Positions 1 to 7,036 of a DNA stretch of 21,613 nt are shown in pieces. This DNA comes from Paludibacter sp. UBA5753 (GTDB lineage: Bacteria > Bacteroidota > Bacteroidia > Bacteroidales > Paludibacteraceae). Within the stretch, counting starts at the first letter, position 1. Each line of letters begins with the position of its first letter. The notes beneath the pieces are model-generated. The model was given only the letters and a program-made list of their open reading frames with translations. It ran no database searches and was not told the origin of the DNA. A program made the translations under genes and the position numbers. The stretch covers positions 1 through 21,613 of the forward strand of contig DIFH01000114.1 of NCBI GenBank assembly GCA_002427615.1. Reading direction: 5' to 3'.

Positions 1-60
1 TTGCGTTCTACCTTTTTGGTTCTGGCTTGTCCAGTTTAGGTTTGTCTGATTATTAACCGA

Positions 61-193
61 CAACAAAGATGATCGGTACTCCGTACCTAAAACATAGAAT
101 ATAAAGTTAGTTACTCATAAAATGGACAGCGTCCCGATCATCTTTGTTGAAAGCCAAGCCACTCAAACCAGAGGTGCAGCGCACCTAAACATA
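61..193. repeat. Inverted repeat enclosing paired GGTRC hairpins
   Basis: No gene is seen in the first 228 bases. A perfect 16-bp inverted repeat has arms at 61-76 and 134-149. Two small hairpins of one pattern lie in and beside it: GGTAC-tcc-GTACC at 75-87 and GGTGC-agc-GCACC at 173-185. Each is followed by nearly the same tail, TAAAACATA at 88-96 and TAAACATA at 186-193. Two diverged copies of a hairpin plus tail suggest a dispersed REP-like or MITE-like palindromic element. The family name and mobility are not established from one window. Confidence 0.6.
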
Positions 194-228
194 AATTAGG
201 ACAACATTGCCGATAATCATTAAAGAAT

Positions 229-867
229 CTACTCTTTATGCAACATTGGAACAAAAGCAACATGAAGCCTTTCAGCCTGACTGATTATCCCATCTTTTTT
301 TTCTACAAGATAAAGTTTCTGATCATACTTTTCGCCTGCAGGAATGATCATTTTCCCTCCTTCGGCCAATTGTTCCGATAAAGCTGCCGGTATGTTCGCG
401 GGAGCGCAACTTACAATGATCCTGTCGAAAGGGGCAAATTCCTTCCACCCTTCGAAACCATCCCCTGTTTTTATCTTTATATTACGGTACCCTTCTTCGT
501 TCAATATTTTTTGAGCGCGATGAGCCAGTTCAGCATTGATTTCAAGAGAAAATATTTCTTTGAAAAGAAGAGAAATAACGGCTGTCTGGTAACCCGACCC
601 TGTCCCGATTTCCAAAACACGCATATTTTTGTCGGGTTCAAGCGCATTGATCATATAGGCAACAATATAAGGCTGCGAAATGGTCTGGTTAAAACCTATA
701 GGTAAAGGATGGTCTTCGTATGCCCTGTCCCTGAGTTCGGCGGGTAAAAAAATATGGCGACGTACATTCAAAAATGCGTCCAAAACATTCGGGTTACAAA
801 TGCCCCTCCTCTTGATTTGCTGCTCGACCATTACTTGCCTGAGCCGGCCATATTCTATTTCTTTCAT
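229..867 (-). CDS. pcm: Protein-L-isoaspartate O-methyltransferase
   Basis: Cytosolic repair enzyme that methylates, with S-adenosylmethionine, the abnormal L-isoaspartyl residues of ageing proteins so that they can revert to aspartate. The protein has 212 residues, normal for the family. The SAM-binding motif I reads VLEIGTGSGYQTA at residues 84-96, the TISQPYIVA segment before it (62-70) is typical of the isoaspartate enzymes, and the C-terminus carries FVPM (205-208). The ATG at 865-867 is preceded by AAAGG about nine bases upstream, and no upstream extension is needed. It is transcribed alone, away from the window edge, with purL as the preceding gene on the same strand about 200 bases upstream. 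A TATATTTG box about 40 bases upstream could be its promoter. Confidence 0.95.
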   Translation of the reverse strand: MKEIEYGRLRQVMVEQQIKRRGICNPNVLDAFLNVRRHIFLPAELRDRAYEDHPLPIGFNQTISQPYIVAYMINALEPDKNMRVLEIGTGSGYQTAVISLLFKEIFSLEINAELAHRAQKILNEEGYRNIKIKTGDGFEGWKEFAPFDRIIVSCAPANIPAALSEQLAEGGKMIIPAGEKYDQKLYLVEKKDGIISQAERLHVAFVPMLHKE

Positions 868-907
868 GTTCTGACCTTTATAAAAATTATTCAGCTACAA
901 AAAAAGA

Positions 908-915
908 CAAATATA
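908..915 (-). promoter_or_regulatory. Putative -7 box for pcm (TATATTTG)
   Basis: On the minus strand the sequence reads TATATTTG, matching the Bacteroidota -7 consensus TAnnTTTG. It ends about 40 bases before the pcm start codon. No clear -33 TTTG is visible at the usual distance, so it rests on the -7 box alone. Confidence 0.4.
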
Positions 916-952
916 CAAAGATTTTGGTAAAATATTCTTTCAGCCATTCCCG

Positions 953-1051
953 GGATGCCGGAGTTCCGTCGTCCCAGAATTCCGACTCGGGCAACTTCGA
1001 CGGAATCGGAATTCAATTATCCCTGAGTTCCGACTCCAGCATCTTCAGGGT
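953..1051. repeat. GC-rich repeat and hairpin cluster after purL
   Basis: Between the purL stop and pcm lies a GC-rich patch unlike the AT-rich spacers elsewhere. Two diverged direct copies of about 27 bases occur at 977-1003 and 1025-1051, both with the core TTCCGACTC followed by GCA and CTTC. Palindromic pairs are present: GAATTCCGA (977-985) with TCGGAATTC (1006-1014), and CCCTGA (1021-1026) with TCAGGG (1045-1050). The second pair lies just past the purL stop and could form a transcript-end hairpin, though no strong T-run follows it. It may be a degenerate dispersed repeat. Confidence 0.5.
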
Positions 1052-1065
1052 CAGGAGGTGAGGTT

Positions 1066-4000
1066 TTATTTGTTTTTTTCCACCCAAACCCGTGCGTTTA
1101 CAAAGGCTTCCACCCACGGGGTGATTTGATCGTTGTTCCGGCGGTCGGCAGGATAATGCGCCCATTGCCATGGGAAAACGGCGCGTTCCGGATGCGGCAT
1201 CATGGCTAAATGACGGCCGTCGGCCGAACAGATACCCGCTACATTATAATCTGATCCGTTCGGGTTGGCAGGATAGCCGGCGTAACTGTATTTGGCTATT
1301 ATATTGTATTCGCTTTCAGCTTCCGGCAGATAGAACTTACCCTCGCCATGCGCTACCCAAACACCTAATTTACTTCCACTCAACGAGCCCAGCATCACCG
1401 AATTGTTTTCGGGAATTGTCAGACCTATAAAACCGGATTCAAATTTATGCGAATCGTTGTGCAACATGCGTGGTTGAACATCGTGTTCGGGAGTTATCAC
1501 GCCCAGTTCCACCATCAGCTGGCAGCCGTTACAAATACCGAGGCTCAATGTGTCGTTGCGTTCGTAGAAGTTGTCCAATGCTAATTTAGCTTTTTCGTTG
1601 AATAAAAAGCCCCCGGCCCAACCTTTAGCCGAGCCCAATACATCGGAATTGGAGAATCCGCCGCAGAAAACAATCATGTTTACATCTTCCAGCGTTTCGC
1701 GGCCTGTGGCAAGGTCGGTCATGTGAACATCTTTTACATCGAAGCCGGCCAAATAAAGCGCGTAAGCCATTTCACGGTCGCCGTTGGTTCCTTTGTCGCG
1801 GATAATGGCGGCGTGCACACCACCCGGCTGACGATCCTGTGAAATACCGAACTGGGAGAATTTGCCTTTGAAACCTTCGTTGAACAGAAATTCGAGCGGT
1901 TGGTTTTTATAATTATTAAAACGTCCCTGCGCACATACTTCACCGCTTTGTTTCCGGTCGAGCAGGTATGAAGTGCGAAACCATACATCCCTCAAATTAT
2001 TAATGGAGAACGAATAGGATTCTTTCTTACGGGATATTTCGAGGCGGCGTTCTTCAATTGGCGTAGCAATGCGGGCAAATCCCACGCCATTGGCATCGAG
2101 TATTTTTTCAACTGCTTTGCGGTCTTTCACCTGAATCAATACGCCCGGGTTTTCGGCAAACAACATGGTTACCAGTGAATTTCCGGCAATGTAATCCAGA
2201 TTTACGTTCAATCCGCCTTTCGCATTTCCAAAACACATTTCGAGTAAAGCCGTAATCAGTCCGCCTTCCGAAATATCGTGACCAGCCAAAATCAGACTGC
2301 TGTTAATCATTTCCTGAATGCTGTCGAAAGCAGCTTTGAAGTATTCGGCATCTTTTACGGTGGGCACATCGTCGCCGATTTTATTCATGGTTTGCGCCAG
2401 TACCGAACCTCCGAGCTTATGACTATCGAAAGAGAAATCGATATAATAAACCACTGATTTCGGATCATTAACCAAGACGGGAGAAACGGTTTTCTTTACA
2501 TCCGAAACTTCGGCTCCCGCCGAAATTATCACGGTTCCCGGCGAGAATACTTTCTCGTCGCCATATTTCTGAGTCATCGAAAGCGAATCTTTTCCGGTCG
2601 GGATATTGATGCCCAGCGAACAAGCAAAATCCGAACAAGCTTCAACAGCTTTGTACAAACGGGCATCTTCGCCCGGATTCTTACAAGGCCACATCCAGTT
2701 GGCGCTGAGCGAAACGCTGTCCAGTCCTTCGGCCAACGGAGCCCAAACGATATTGGTCAACGCTTCGGCAATAGCCAGTACCGACCCTGCTTCGGGATTA
2801 GCCAGAGCAGCTAACGGCGCATGACCGATAGAAGTAGCGATACCTGCATTTCCGCGGTAATCCAGCGCCACCACTCCCAGGTCGTTCAACGGTAACTGGA
2901 TTTCGCCGACACATTGTTGGCGGGCAATTTTTCCGGTTACCGAGCGGTCTACTTTGTTGGTTAACCAGTCTTTACAAGCTACCGATTCAACTTGCAATAC
3001 ATTTTCGATATATGATTGAAGTTTTTCTTCCGAAATCTCGGGAGCTGTATAATGCTCAGAGATTGAATTATCAACTATTATTGTTCTCGGTGGCTTTCCA
3101 AAAAAATACGCTAATTTTAAGTCAATAGGCTTTTGTCCATCTTTTTGTTCGAATACAAAATCCATATTTCCGGTGGTTTCACCTACTACATAGAACGGAG
3201 CACGTTCGCGTTCGGCTATTTTGCGTACTTTTTCAATATCTTTTTCTTTGAGCAACAAACCCATGCGTTCCTGGCTCTCGTTGCCCACAATTTCTTTGGC
3301 GCTCAGGGTCGGGTCGCCAACCGGAAGCGCGGAAATATCAATTTTCCCGCCGGTAGTTTCAACCAATTCCGATAAGCAGTTGAGATGGCCGCCTGCACCG
3401 TGATCGTGAATAGAAACAATAGGATTTACATCGGCTTCGGCCAGGGTACGTATCACGTTCGAAACACGTTTCTGCATTTCGGGATTAGCGCGTTGAACGG
3501 CATTCAGCTCAATGGCATTATCGTATTGGCCGGTTTCGACCGACGAAACAGCGCCGCCGCCCATGCCGATACGGTAATTATCGCCACCCATTACAACCAC
3601 TTTTTCTCCAACTTCGGGCGTCCCTTTCAACGCGTCGCGACGTGTTCCGAAACCTACCCCTCCGGCCAGCATAATCACTTTGTCGTAACCGTATTTCTTG
3701 TTGTTTTCTTCATGTTCGAAAGTAAGCAACGAACCGCAAATCAGCGGTTGTCCGAATTTATTACCAAAGTCTGAAGCCCCGTTCGAAGCTTTGATCAGAA
3801 TTTGTTCGGGAGTTTGGTACAACCATTTACGTGGCGCAATATTGTTTTCCCACGCCCGGCTGTTATCGTTGCGGGGGTATGAAGTCATATATACCGCCGT
3901 ACCTGCAATCGGCAAACTGGCTTTACCGCCCCCCAGCCGGTCGCGGATTTCACCGCCGGTTCCGGTAGCCGCACCATTGAATGGCTCAACAGTGGTTGGA

Positions 4001-4767
4001 AAGTTATGGGTTTCCGCTTTCAGCGAAATAACCGATTCAATTTCTTTTGTTCGGAAAAAGTCAGGTTTATCGCCGCTGGCAGGTGCAAATTGTTCTATTT
4101 TAGGTCCGGCATTGAAAGCCACATTGTCTTTATAAGCCGACACCAATTGATTCGGATTTTCTTCCGAAGTTTTGCGAATCAGTTTAAATAGCGTAAGCTC
4201 TTTTTCTTCCCCATCAATAATATATTGACCATTGAAAATTTTATGGCGGCAATGTTCGGAATTTACCTGTGAGAATCCGAAGACTTCGCTATCGGTAAGC
4301 CGGCGGCCTATTTTTTTGCTTACATCATTTAAATATTCAATTTCGTCGGAACTCAGCGCCAAGCCTTCTTTTTCGTTATACGCCGCAATGTCGTCGATAG
4401 ACAAAATCGGTTCGGGCTGTTTGTTAATTGTGAAAATATCCTGATTCAATCCGGTATAGATGCGCTCCAACATCGGATCATATTCCAGGCTTCCCTGCAC
4501 CGAGGGAATCGGCGGCATCATGCGGAATTCTTCTATACGGGAAATGCCGTTGATACCCATGTTTTGAGTTATTTCAACGGCATTTGTACTCCAGGGAGTA
4601 ATCATTTCGCGGCGGGGGCCGACGAAATTCCCTTCTACTGAAGGTTGCGGCAGCAATATCGCTTTGCTGAATAGCCATTCTAACTTTCTGACATCATCAT
4701 TCGACAAATTGCAGGCAGATTGCACCGCGTATATATGTTGGGCGGGTGTTCGGAAGAATTGAATCAT
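1066..4767 (-). CDS. purL: Phosphoribosylformylglycinamidine synthase, single-chain
   Basis: Fourth step of de novo purine synthesis: converts FGAR, glutamine and ATP to FGAM in the cytosol. At 1233 residues this is the long single-chain form, which carries synthetase and glutaminase in one protein, rather than the split PurL/PurQ/PurS type. SEHCRH (170-175) and ETHNFPTTVEPFNGAATGTG (252-271) mark the first synthetase lobe. The C-terminal class I glutaminase has the nucleophile in GICNGCQ (Cys1079 by the G-x-C-x-G rule) and the His-x-Glu pair in PHPER (His1192, Glu1194). All catalytic parts are present, so it should be active. The ATG start at 4765-4767 fits the family N-terminus. It is transcribed alone from an AT-rich leader containing a TATCTTTG box. 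Confidence 0.97.
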   Translation of the reverse strand: MIQFFRTPAQHIYAVQSACNLSNDDVRKLEWLFSKAILLPQPSVEGNFVGPRREMITPWSTNAVEITQNMGINGISRIEEFRMMPPIPSVQGSLEYDPMLERIYTGLNQDIFTINKQPEPILSIDDIAAYNEKEGLALSSDEIEYLNDVSKKIGRRLTDSEVFGFSQVNSEHCRHKIFNGQYIIDGEEKELTLFKLIRKTSEENPNQLVSAYKDNVAFNAGPKIEQFAPASGDKPDFFRTKEIESVISLKAETHNFPTTVEPFNGAATGTGGEIRDRLGGGKASLPIAGTAVYMTSYPRNDNSRAWENNIAPRKWLYQTPEQILIKASNGASDFGNKFGQPLICGSLLTFEHEENNKKYGYDKVIMLAGGVGFGTRRDALKGTPEVGEKVVVMGGDNYRIGMGGGAVSSVETGQYDNAIELNAVQRANPEMQKRVSNVIRTLAEADVNPIVSIHDHGAGGHLNCLSELVETTGGKIDISALPVGDPTLSAKEIVGNESQERMGLLLKEKDIEKVRKIAERERAPFYVVGETTGNMDFVFEQKDGQKPIDLKLAYFFGKPPRTIIVDNSISEHYTAPEISEEKLQSYIENVLQVESVACKDWLTNKVDRSVTGKIARQQCVGEIQLPLNDLGVVALDYRGNAGIATSIGHAPLAALANPEAGSVLAIAEALTNIVWAPLAEGLDSVSLSANWMWPCKNPGEDARLYKAVEACSDFACSLGINIPTGKDSLSMTQKYGDEKVFSPGTVIISAGAEVSDVKKTVSPVLVNDPKSVVYYIDFSFDSHKLGGSVLAQTMNKIGDDVPTVKDAEYFKAAFDSIQEMINSSLILAGHDISEGGLITALLEMCFGNAKGGLNVNLDYIAGNSLVTMLFAENPGVLIQVKDRKAVEKILDANGVGFARIATPIEERRLEISRKKESYSFSINNLRDVWFRTSYLLDRKQSGEVCAQGRFNNYKNQPLEFLFNEGFKGKFSQFGISQDRQPGGVHAAIIRDKGTNGDREMAYALYLAGFDVKDVHMTDLATGRETLEDVNMIVFCGGFSNSDVLGSAKGWAGGFLFNEKAKLALDNFYERNDTLSLGICNGCQLMVELGVITPEHDVQPRMLHNDSHKFESGFIGLTIPENNSVMLGSLSGSKLGVWVAHGEGKFYLPEAESEYNIIAKYSYAGYPANPNGSDYNVAGICSADGRHLAMMPHPERAVFPWQWAHYPADRRNNDQITPWVEAFVNARVWVEKNK

Positions 4768-4861
4768 TGTATTGTATGAAGTTATTGAAGTTACAGAAGA
4801 AACAAAACAAATTGATAACCAATGATTTGTACAGACATTTTGTTCTTCTTCAATTTGTATG

Positions 4862-4869
4862 CAAAGATA
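4862..4869 (-). promoter_or_regulatory. Putative -7 box for purL (TATCTTTG)
   Basis: The minus strand reads TATCTTTG, a full match to TAnnTTTG, about 95 bases upstream of the purL ATG. The -33 element is not clear. The long leader shows no purine riboswitch fold that I can recognise by eye. Confidence 0.45.
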
Positions 4870-5173
4870 GTCAATTTTTGTTGGGTGAAAAAATATCCCG
4901 AATGCTAAAAAGACAGTAAAATAAAACTTATTTTAGTCCGTCCTATGCTCCTTCCGATAATCCAGCCAAAGCAAAAACAGGATAAATTGCGAAAATGCGG
5001 ATTACAATATTTTCTGTTCAATCGAAAGACGATGAAAACCCGTTTTTTTAAACCGATCATCAAAGCAAGTCTAAAAAAATAAGCCAACCTCTTAATATCA
5101 GTTAAAAATGCGAACAAAACATTCAAATTCCTAAAAATTGCAGGCAACGAGTATCTAAGTGTTCTAAAAAAAT
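4870..5173. other. AT-rich intergenic spacer without a convincing gene
   Basis: This divergent spacer between the purL promoter and the next plus-strand promoter is AT-rich. I see no RNA gene, repeat or conserved small reading frame in it. A long minus-strand frame crosses it but overlaps two better-supported genes antisense and has no recognisable motif. Confidence 0.5.
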
Positions 5174-5181
5174 TATCTTTG
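5174..5181 (+). promoter_or_regulatory. Putative -7 box (TATCTTTG) for the small membrane protein/ompH unit
   Basis: TATCTTTG is an exact TAnnTTTG match located 24 bases before the ATG at 5206. No TTG lies at the normal 19-21 base spacing upstream, so the -33 part is weak or absent. Confidence 0.45.
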
Positions 5182-5205
5182 TATGAATTTTTAAAATAAC
5201 AAAAC

Positions 5206-5439
5206 ATGTTACAGGCATTTATAATATCAGCCATATTATTGATAATAGGCGTTTTAATAATGGGATTCCGTATTTTTTTTATAAAAGGAGGCGAATTCCC
5301 CAACATACATATAGGCGGAAACCAAGCGCTGAAAAGCAAAGGAGTACATTGTGCCACTACGCAGGATCGTGAAGCGCAGAAAAAAGTAAAACCGTTAAGC
5401 AACGAAGACATGATGCAGGAAATAATAAAAAAATTATAA
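5206..5439 (+). CDS. Small single-pass membrane protein, conserved in Bacteroidales
   Basis: A 77-residue protein of unknown function. Residues 3-26 form one hydrophobic helix, followed by a basic stretch and then a cytosolic or periplasmic tail. The tail contains GGEFPNIHIGGNQALKSKG and a Cys four residues on. From memory, small proteins with the same layout (a helix, then G-x-F-P, then G-N-x-x-x-x-x-x-G and a Cys) recur in Bacteroidales and are annotated only as membrane proteins. It lies 14 bases before the ompH-like gene on the same strand, so the two are probably cotranscribed. No enzymatic motif is visible and no function is proposed. Confidence 0.8.
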   Translation: MLQAFIISAILLIIGVLIMGFRIFFIKGGEFPNIHIGGNQALKSKGVHCATTQDREAQKKVKPLSNEDMMQEIIKKL

Positions 5440-5453
5440 TTGAAGAGAAAAGC

Positions 5454-6059
5454 ATGAAAAATCTATCACTCATTTTAAATGCCGTTTTGGCAATCGCTGT
5501 AATTTTCCTGTTTGTGAAAGTATTCAGCAATAATCCGAAAGCTCCTTCGGATAGAGCTATTTTTACCAAAGATTCAGTGAATCCCGGAAAACTGCCCATA
5601 GCTTATGTCAATGTCGATTCTTTATTGCTCAACTATCAGTTTGCAAAAGAAGCCAATGAATCATTGATTAAAAAGCAGGAGGATTCGCGTTTGAATATCA
5701 ACACAAAAGCGCGTCAATTGCAAACTGAAATGAGTGAGTTTCAGCGCAAACTCGAAGCAAATGCGTTCCTTAGCCGCGAACGCGCCGAACAGGAACAAAC
5801 ACGCTTACTCAAACGTCAGCAGGATTTACAGGATTTGGATAAAGAATTAAGCCAACAATTGATGCAGGTGCAACAAAAAATGAGCGAACAATTACGCGAC
5901 ACCATCAATTCTTTTTTGAAAGCATATAACAAAGACAACAGGTACGAAATTATTTTCAGCAACACTTCGGATGACAATATTCTGTTTGCTACGGAAGAGT
6001 ACGACATTACTTCGGAAATAACCAAATTACTCAACGAAAGATACGCGGCAAAAAAATAA
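5454..6059 (+). CDS. OmpH/Skp-family periplasmic chaperone-like protein
   Basis: The 201-residue protein has an uncleaved or signal-like hydrophobic N-terminus (residues 4-24), then LPIAYVNVDSLLLNY, the typical start of the OmpH/Skp fold. A long charged coiled coil follows (about 65-155), and the C-terminus closes the fold with YEIIFSNTSDDNILFA. Skp-type proteins are trimeric holdases that carry unfolded outer-membrane proteins through the periplasm. Here the protein could be anchored by its N-terminal helix. It is the second gene of a two-gene unit and ends at a strong terminator 20 bases downstream. Bacteroidota often encode several OmpH paralogues, usually near bamA. This one stands apart from bamA, so the exact client is unknown. 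Confidence 0.88.
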   Translation: MKNLSLILNAVLAIAVIFLFVKVFSNNPKAPSDRAIFTKDSVNPGKLPIAYVNVDSLLLNYQFAKEANESLIKKQEDSRLNINTKARQLQTEMSEFQRKLEANAFLSRERAEQEQTRLLKRQQDLQDLDKELSQQLMQVQQKMSEQLRDTINSFLKAYNKDNRYEIIFSNTSDDNILFATEEYDITSEITKLLNERYAAKK

Positions 6060-6079
6060 AACGGTTTGAAAAGACTATG

Positions 6080-6120
6080 AAAAAAGCGCAATTCTCCTTG
6101 TCGGAGGATGGCGCTTTTTT
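6080..6120 (+). terminator. Bidirectional rho-independent-type terminator
   Basis: Arms AAAAAAGCGC and GCGCTTTTTT enclose a second stem, ATTCTCC with GGAGGAT (one G-T pair), around a 5-base loop. The T-run ends the plus-strand ompH unit. Because the stem begins with six As, the minus-strand transcript also gets a T-run, so the small membrane-protein gene converging from the right can use it too. Confidence 0.88.
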
Positions 6121-6138
6121 ATGGAATTAAATTGGAGA

Positions 6139-6462
6139 TTATCTGGTTCTGAAACTCAGGAACAAAGTAGTAAGCGCATAAACCAATATGGCAACCACCC
6201 ACAAATTGGAATGGGTAAACATTAAATAGGCGGCAAGTCCCAAAAAAAGACTTACCATAAAACCTAACCTCGATAAACGTTTTTGGCGTAAATCATCACT
6301 TTTATCATTAAGCGCCTGTATAAACTGTAAAACAATTATTACCAAGGCACCGGCTGAAAAAATAAAAGCCGCCGGCCCGAGATCGAACAGTTGAGCCACC
6401 GCTCCAACTATTGTTATTGTTCCGCCGATGAGAAGAAATAACCGGGAATTTTTATCTGACAT
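6139..6462 (-). CDS. Small four-helix membrane protein, unknown function
   Basis: A 107-residue hydrophobic protein. Four likely membrane segments lie near residues 8-25, 30-48, 66-82 and 86-102, with a charged cytosolic-type loop (LNDKSDDLRQKRLSR) between the second and third. No catalytic motif is seen. It follows the ftsB/divIC-like gene by 44 bases on the same strand and is probably cotranscribed with it. The reading frame is complete and ends next to the shared terminator. I recognise it only as a type of small membrane protein seen in Bacteroidales. A role in division or the envelope would be guessed from position alone. Confidence 0.75.
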   Translation of the reverse strand: MSDKNSRLFLLIGGTITIVGAVAQLFDLGPAAFIFSAGALVIIVLQFIQALNDKSDDLRQKRLSRLGFMVSLFLGLAAYLMFTHSNLWVVAILVYALTTLFLSFRTR

Positions 6463-6506
6463 TTATTATTCCAATTTCTTGTTTGTATTCTAATTTCTTG
6501 TTTGTT

Positions 6507-6812
6507 TTAATTTTTGATTATAAAAATCTCTTCATCCTCGTTTTTCATGTGATAATGTTCACGTGCAAACTTTTCGAGATATTGATCGTCGTTCTGCAAC
6601 TTTTGCATTTCCAGTTTATCGTTCGTAATTTCATCCTGATAGTATTTATACTCCTTTTCCAACTGACGGATTTTGTGGTAGGTTTCCCAACGCTGAATTA
6701 AATTATGCTGGTCGAAAAAAGTAATAAATACGGCAAAGCCAAGCAGGACAATCAGGTATTTATTTAAAAATACCGGCTTTATAAACTTCCACGTTTTGGC
6801 TAAGAAAGACAT
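6507..6812 (-). CDS. FtsB/DivIC-type septum formation initiator protein
   Basis: A 101-residue bitopic membrane protein: a short basic N-terminus, one transmembrane helix (about residues 18-35), then a coiled coil rich in Glu, Lys, Gln and Leu (about 43-80), ending in LEKFAREHYHMKNEDEEIFII. The run AREHYHMKNEDEE matches the conserved C-terminal AR-x-x-Y-x-M-x-x-x-x-E signature of the FtsB/DivIC family. These proteins bind FtsL and FtsQ in the divisome and help switch on septal peptidoglycan synthesis. Gene order (first of a two-gene unit, diverging from dnaX) does not decide between FtsB and DivIC naming. Confidence 0.88.
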   Translation of the reverse strand: MSFLAKTWKFIKPVFLNKYLIVLLGFAVFITFFDQHNLIQRWETYHKIRQLEKEYKYYQDEITNDKLEMQKLQNDDQYLEKFAREHYHMKNEDEEIFIIKN

Positions 6813-6922
6813 AATTCTGTTTTACAATGAATTGATTAAAAATACATTCCACCCGATTGGCTATCAACTGCTGCTTCTGTTTACAACAAGGCTGAGAAAC
6901 ATTTAAGCGGTAAAGTACAAGA

Positions 6923-6930
6923 CAAAGGTA
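6923..6930 (-). promoter_or_regulatory. Putative -7 box (TACCTTTG) for the ftsB/divIC-like unit
   Basis: The minus strand reads TACCTTTG, matching TAnnTTTG, about 110 bases upstream of the ATG at 6812. It lies in the spacer that diverges to dnaX. No clear -33 element. Confidence 0.38.
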
Positions 6931-6975
6931 AGCATTTTTTATGAACTGTATTTTTTTCAGAAATCTTTTTTTTTA

Positions 6976-7009
6976 TTGAAAACAATTGGCTATTTTTTCA
7001 GTATATTTG
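6976..7009 (+). promoter_or_regulatory. Putative dnaX promoter (TATATTTG)
   Basis: TATATTTG at 7002-7009 matches TAnnTTTG and lies 27 bases before the dnaX ATG. A TTG at 6976-6978 lies 23 bases upstream, slightly longer than the usual 19-21 base spacing. Confidence 0.5.
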
Positions 7010-7036
7010 CAAGCCTAAGAAAAAGCATTTCGGTTT

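Noticed and set aside
3385..3774. 129-codon plus-strand frame inside purL
   Set aside because: It is antisense to a conserved part of purL and follows the codon structure of that gene. No independent support.
4905..5411. 168-codon minus-strand open frame
   Set aside because: It runs antisense through the well-supported small membrane protein gene, has low-complexity composition, no recognised motif, and no good start context.
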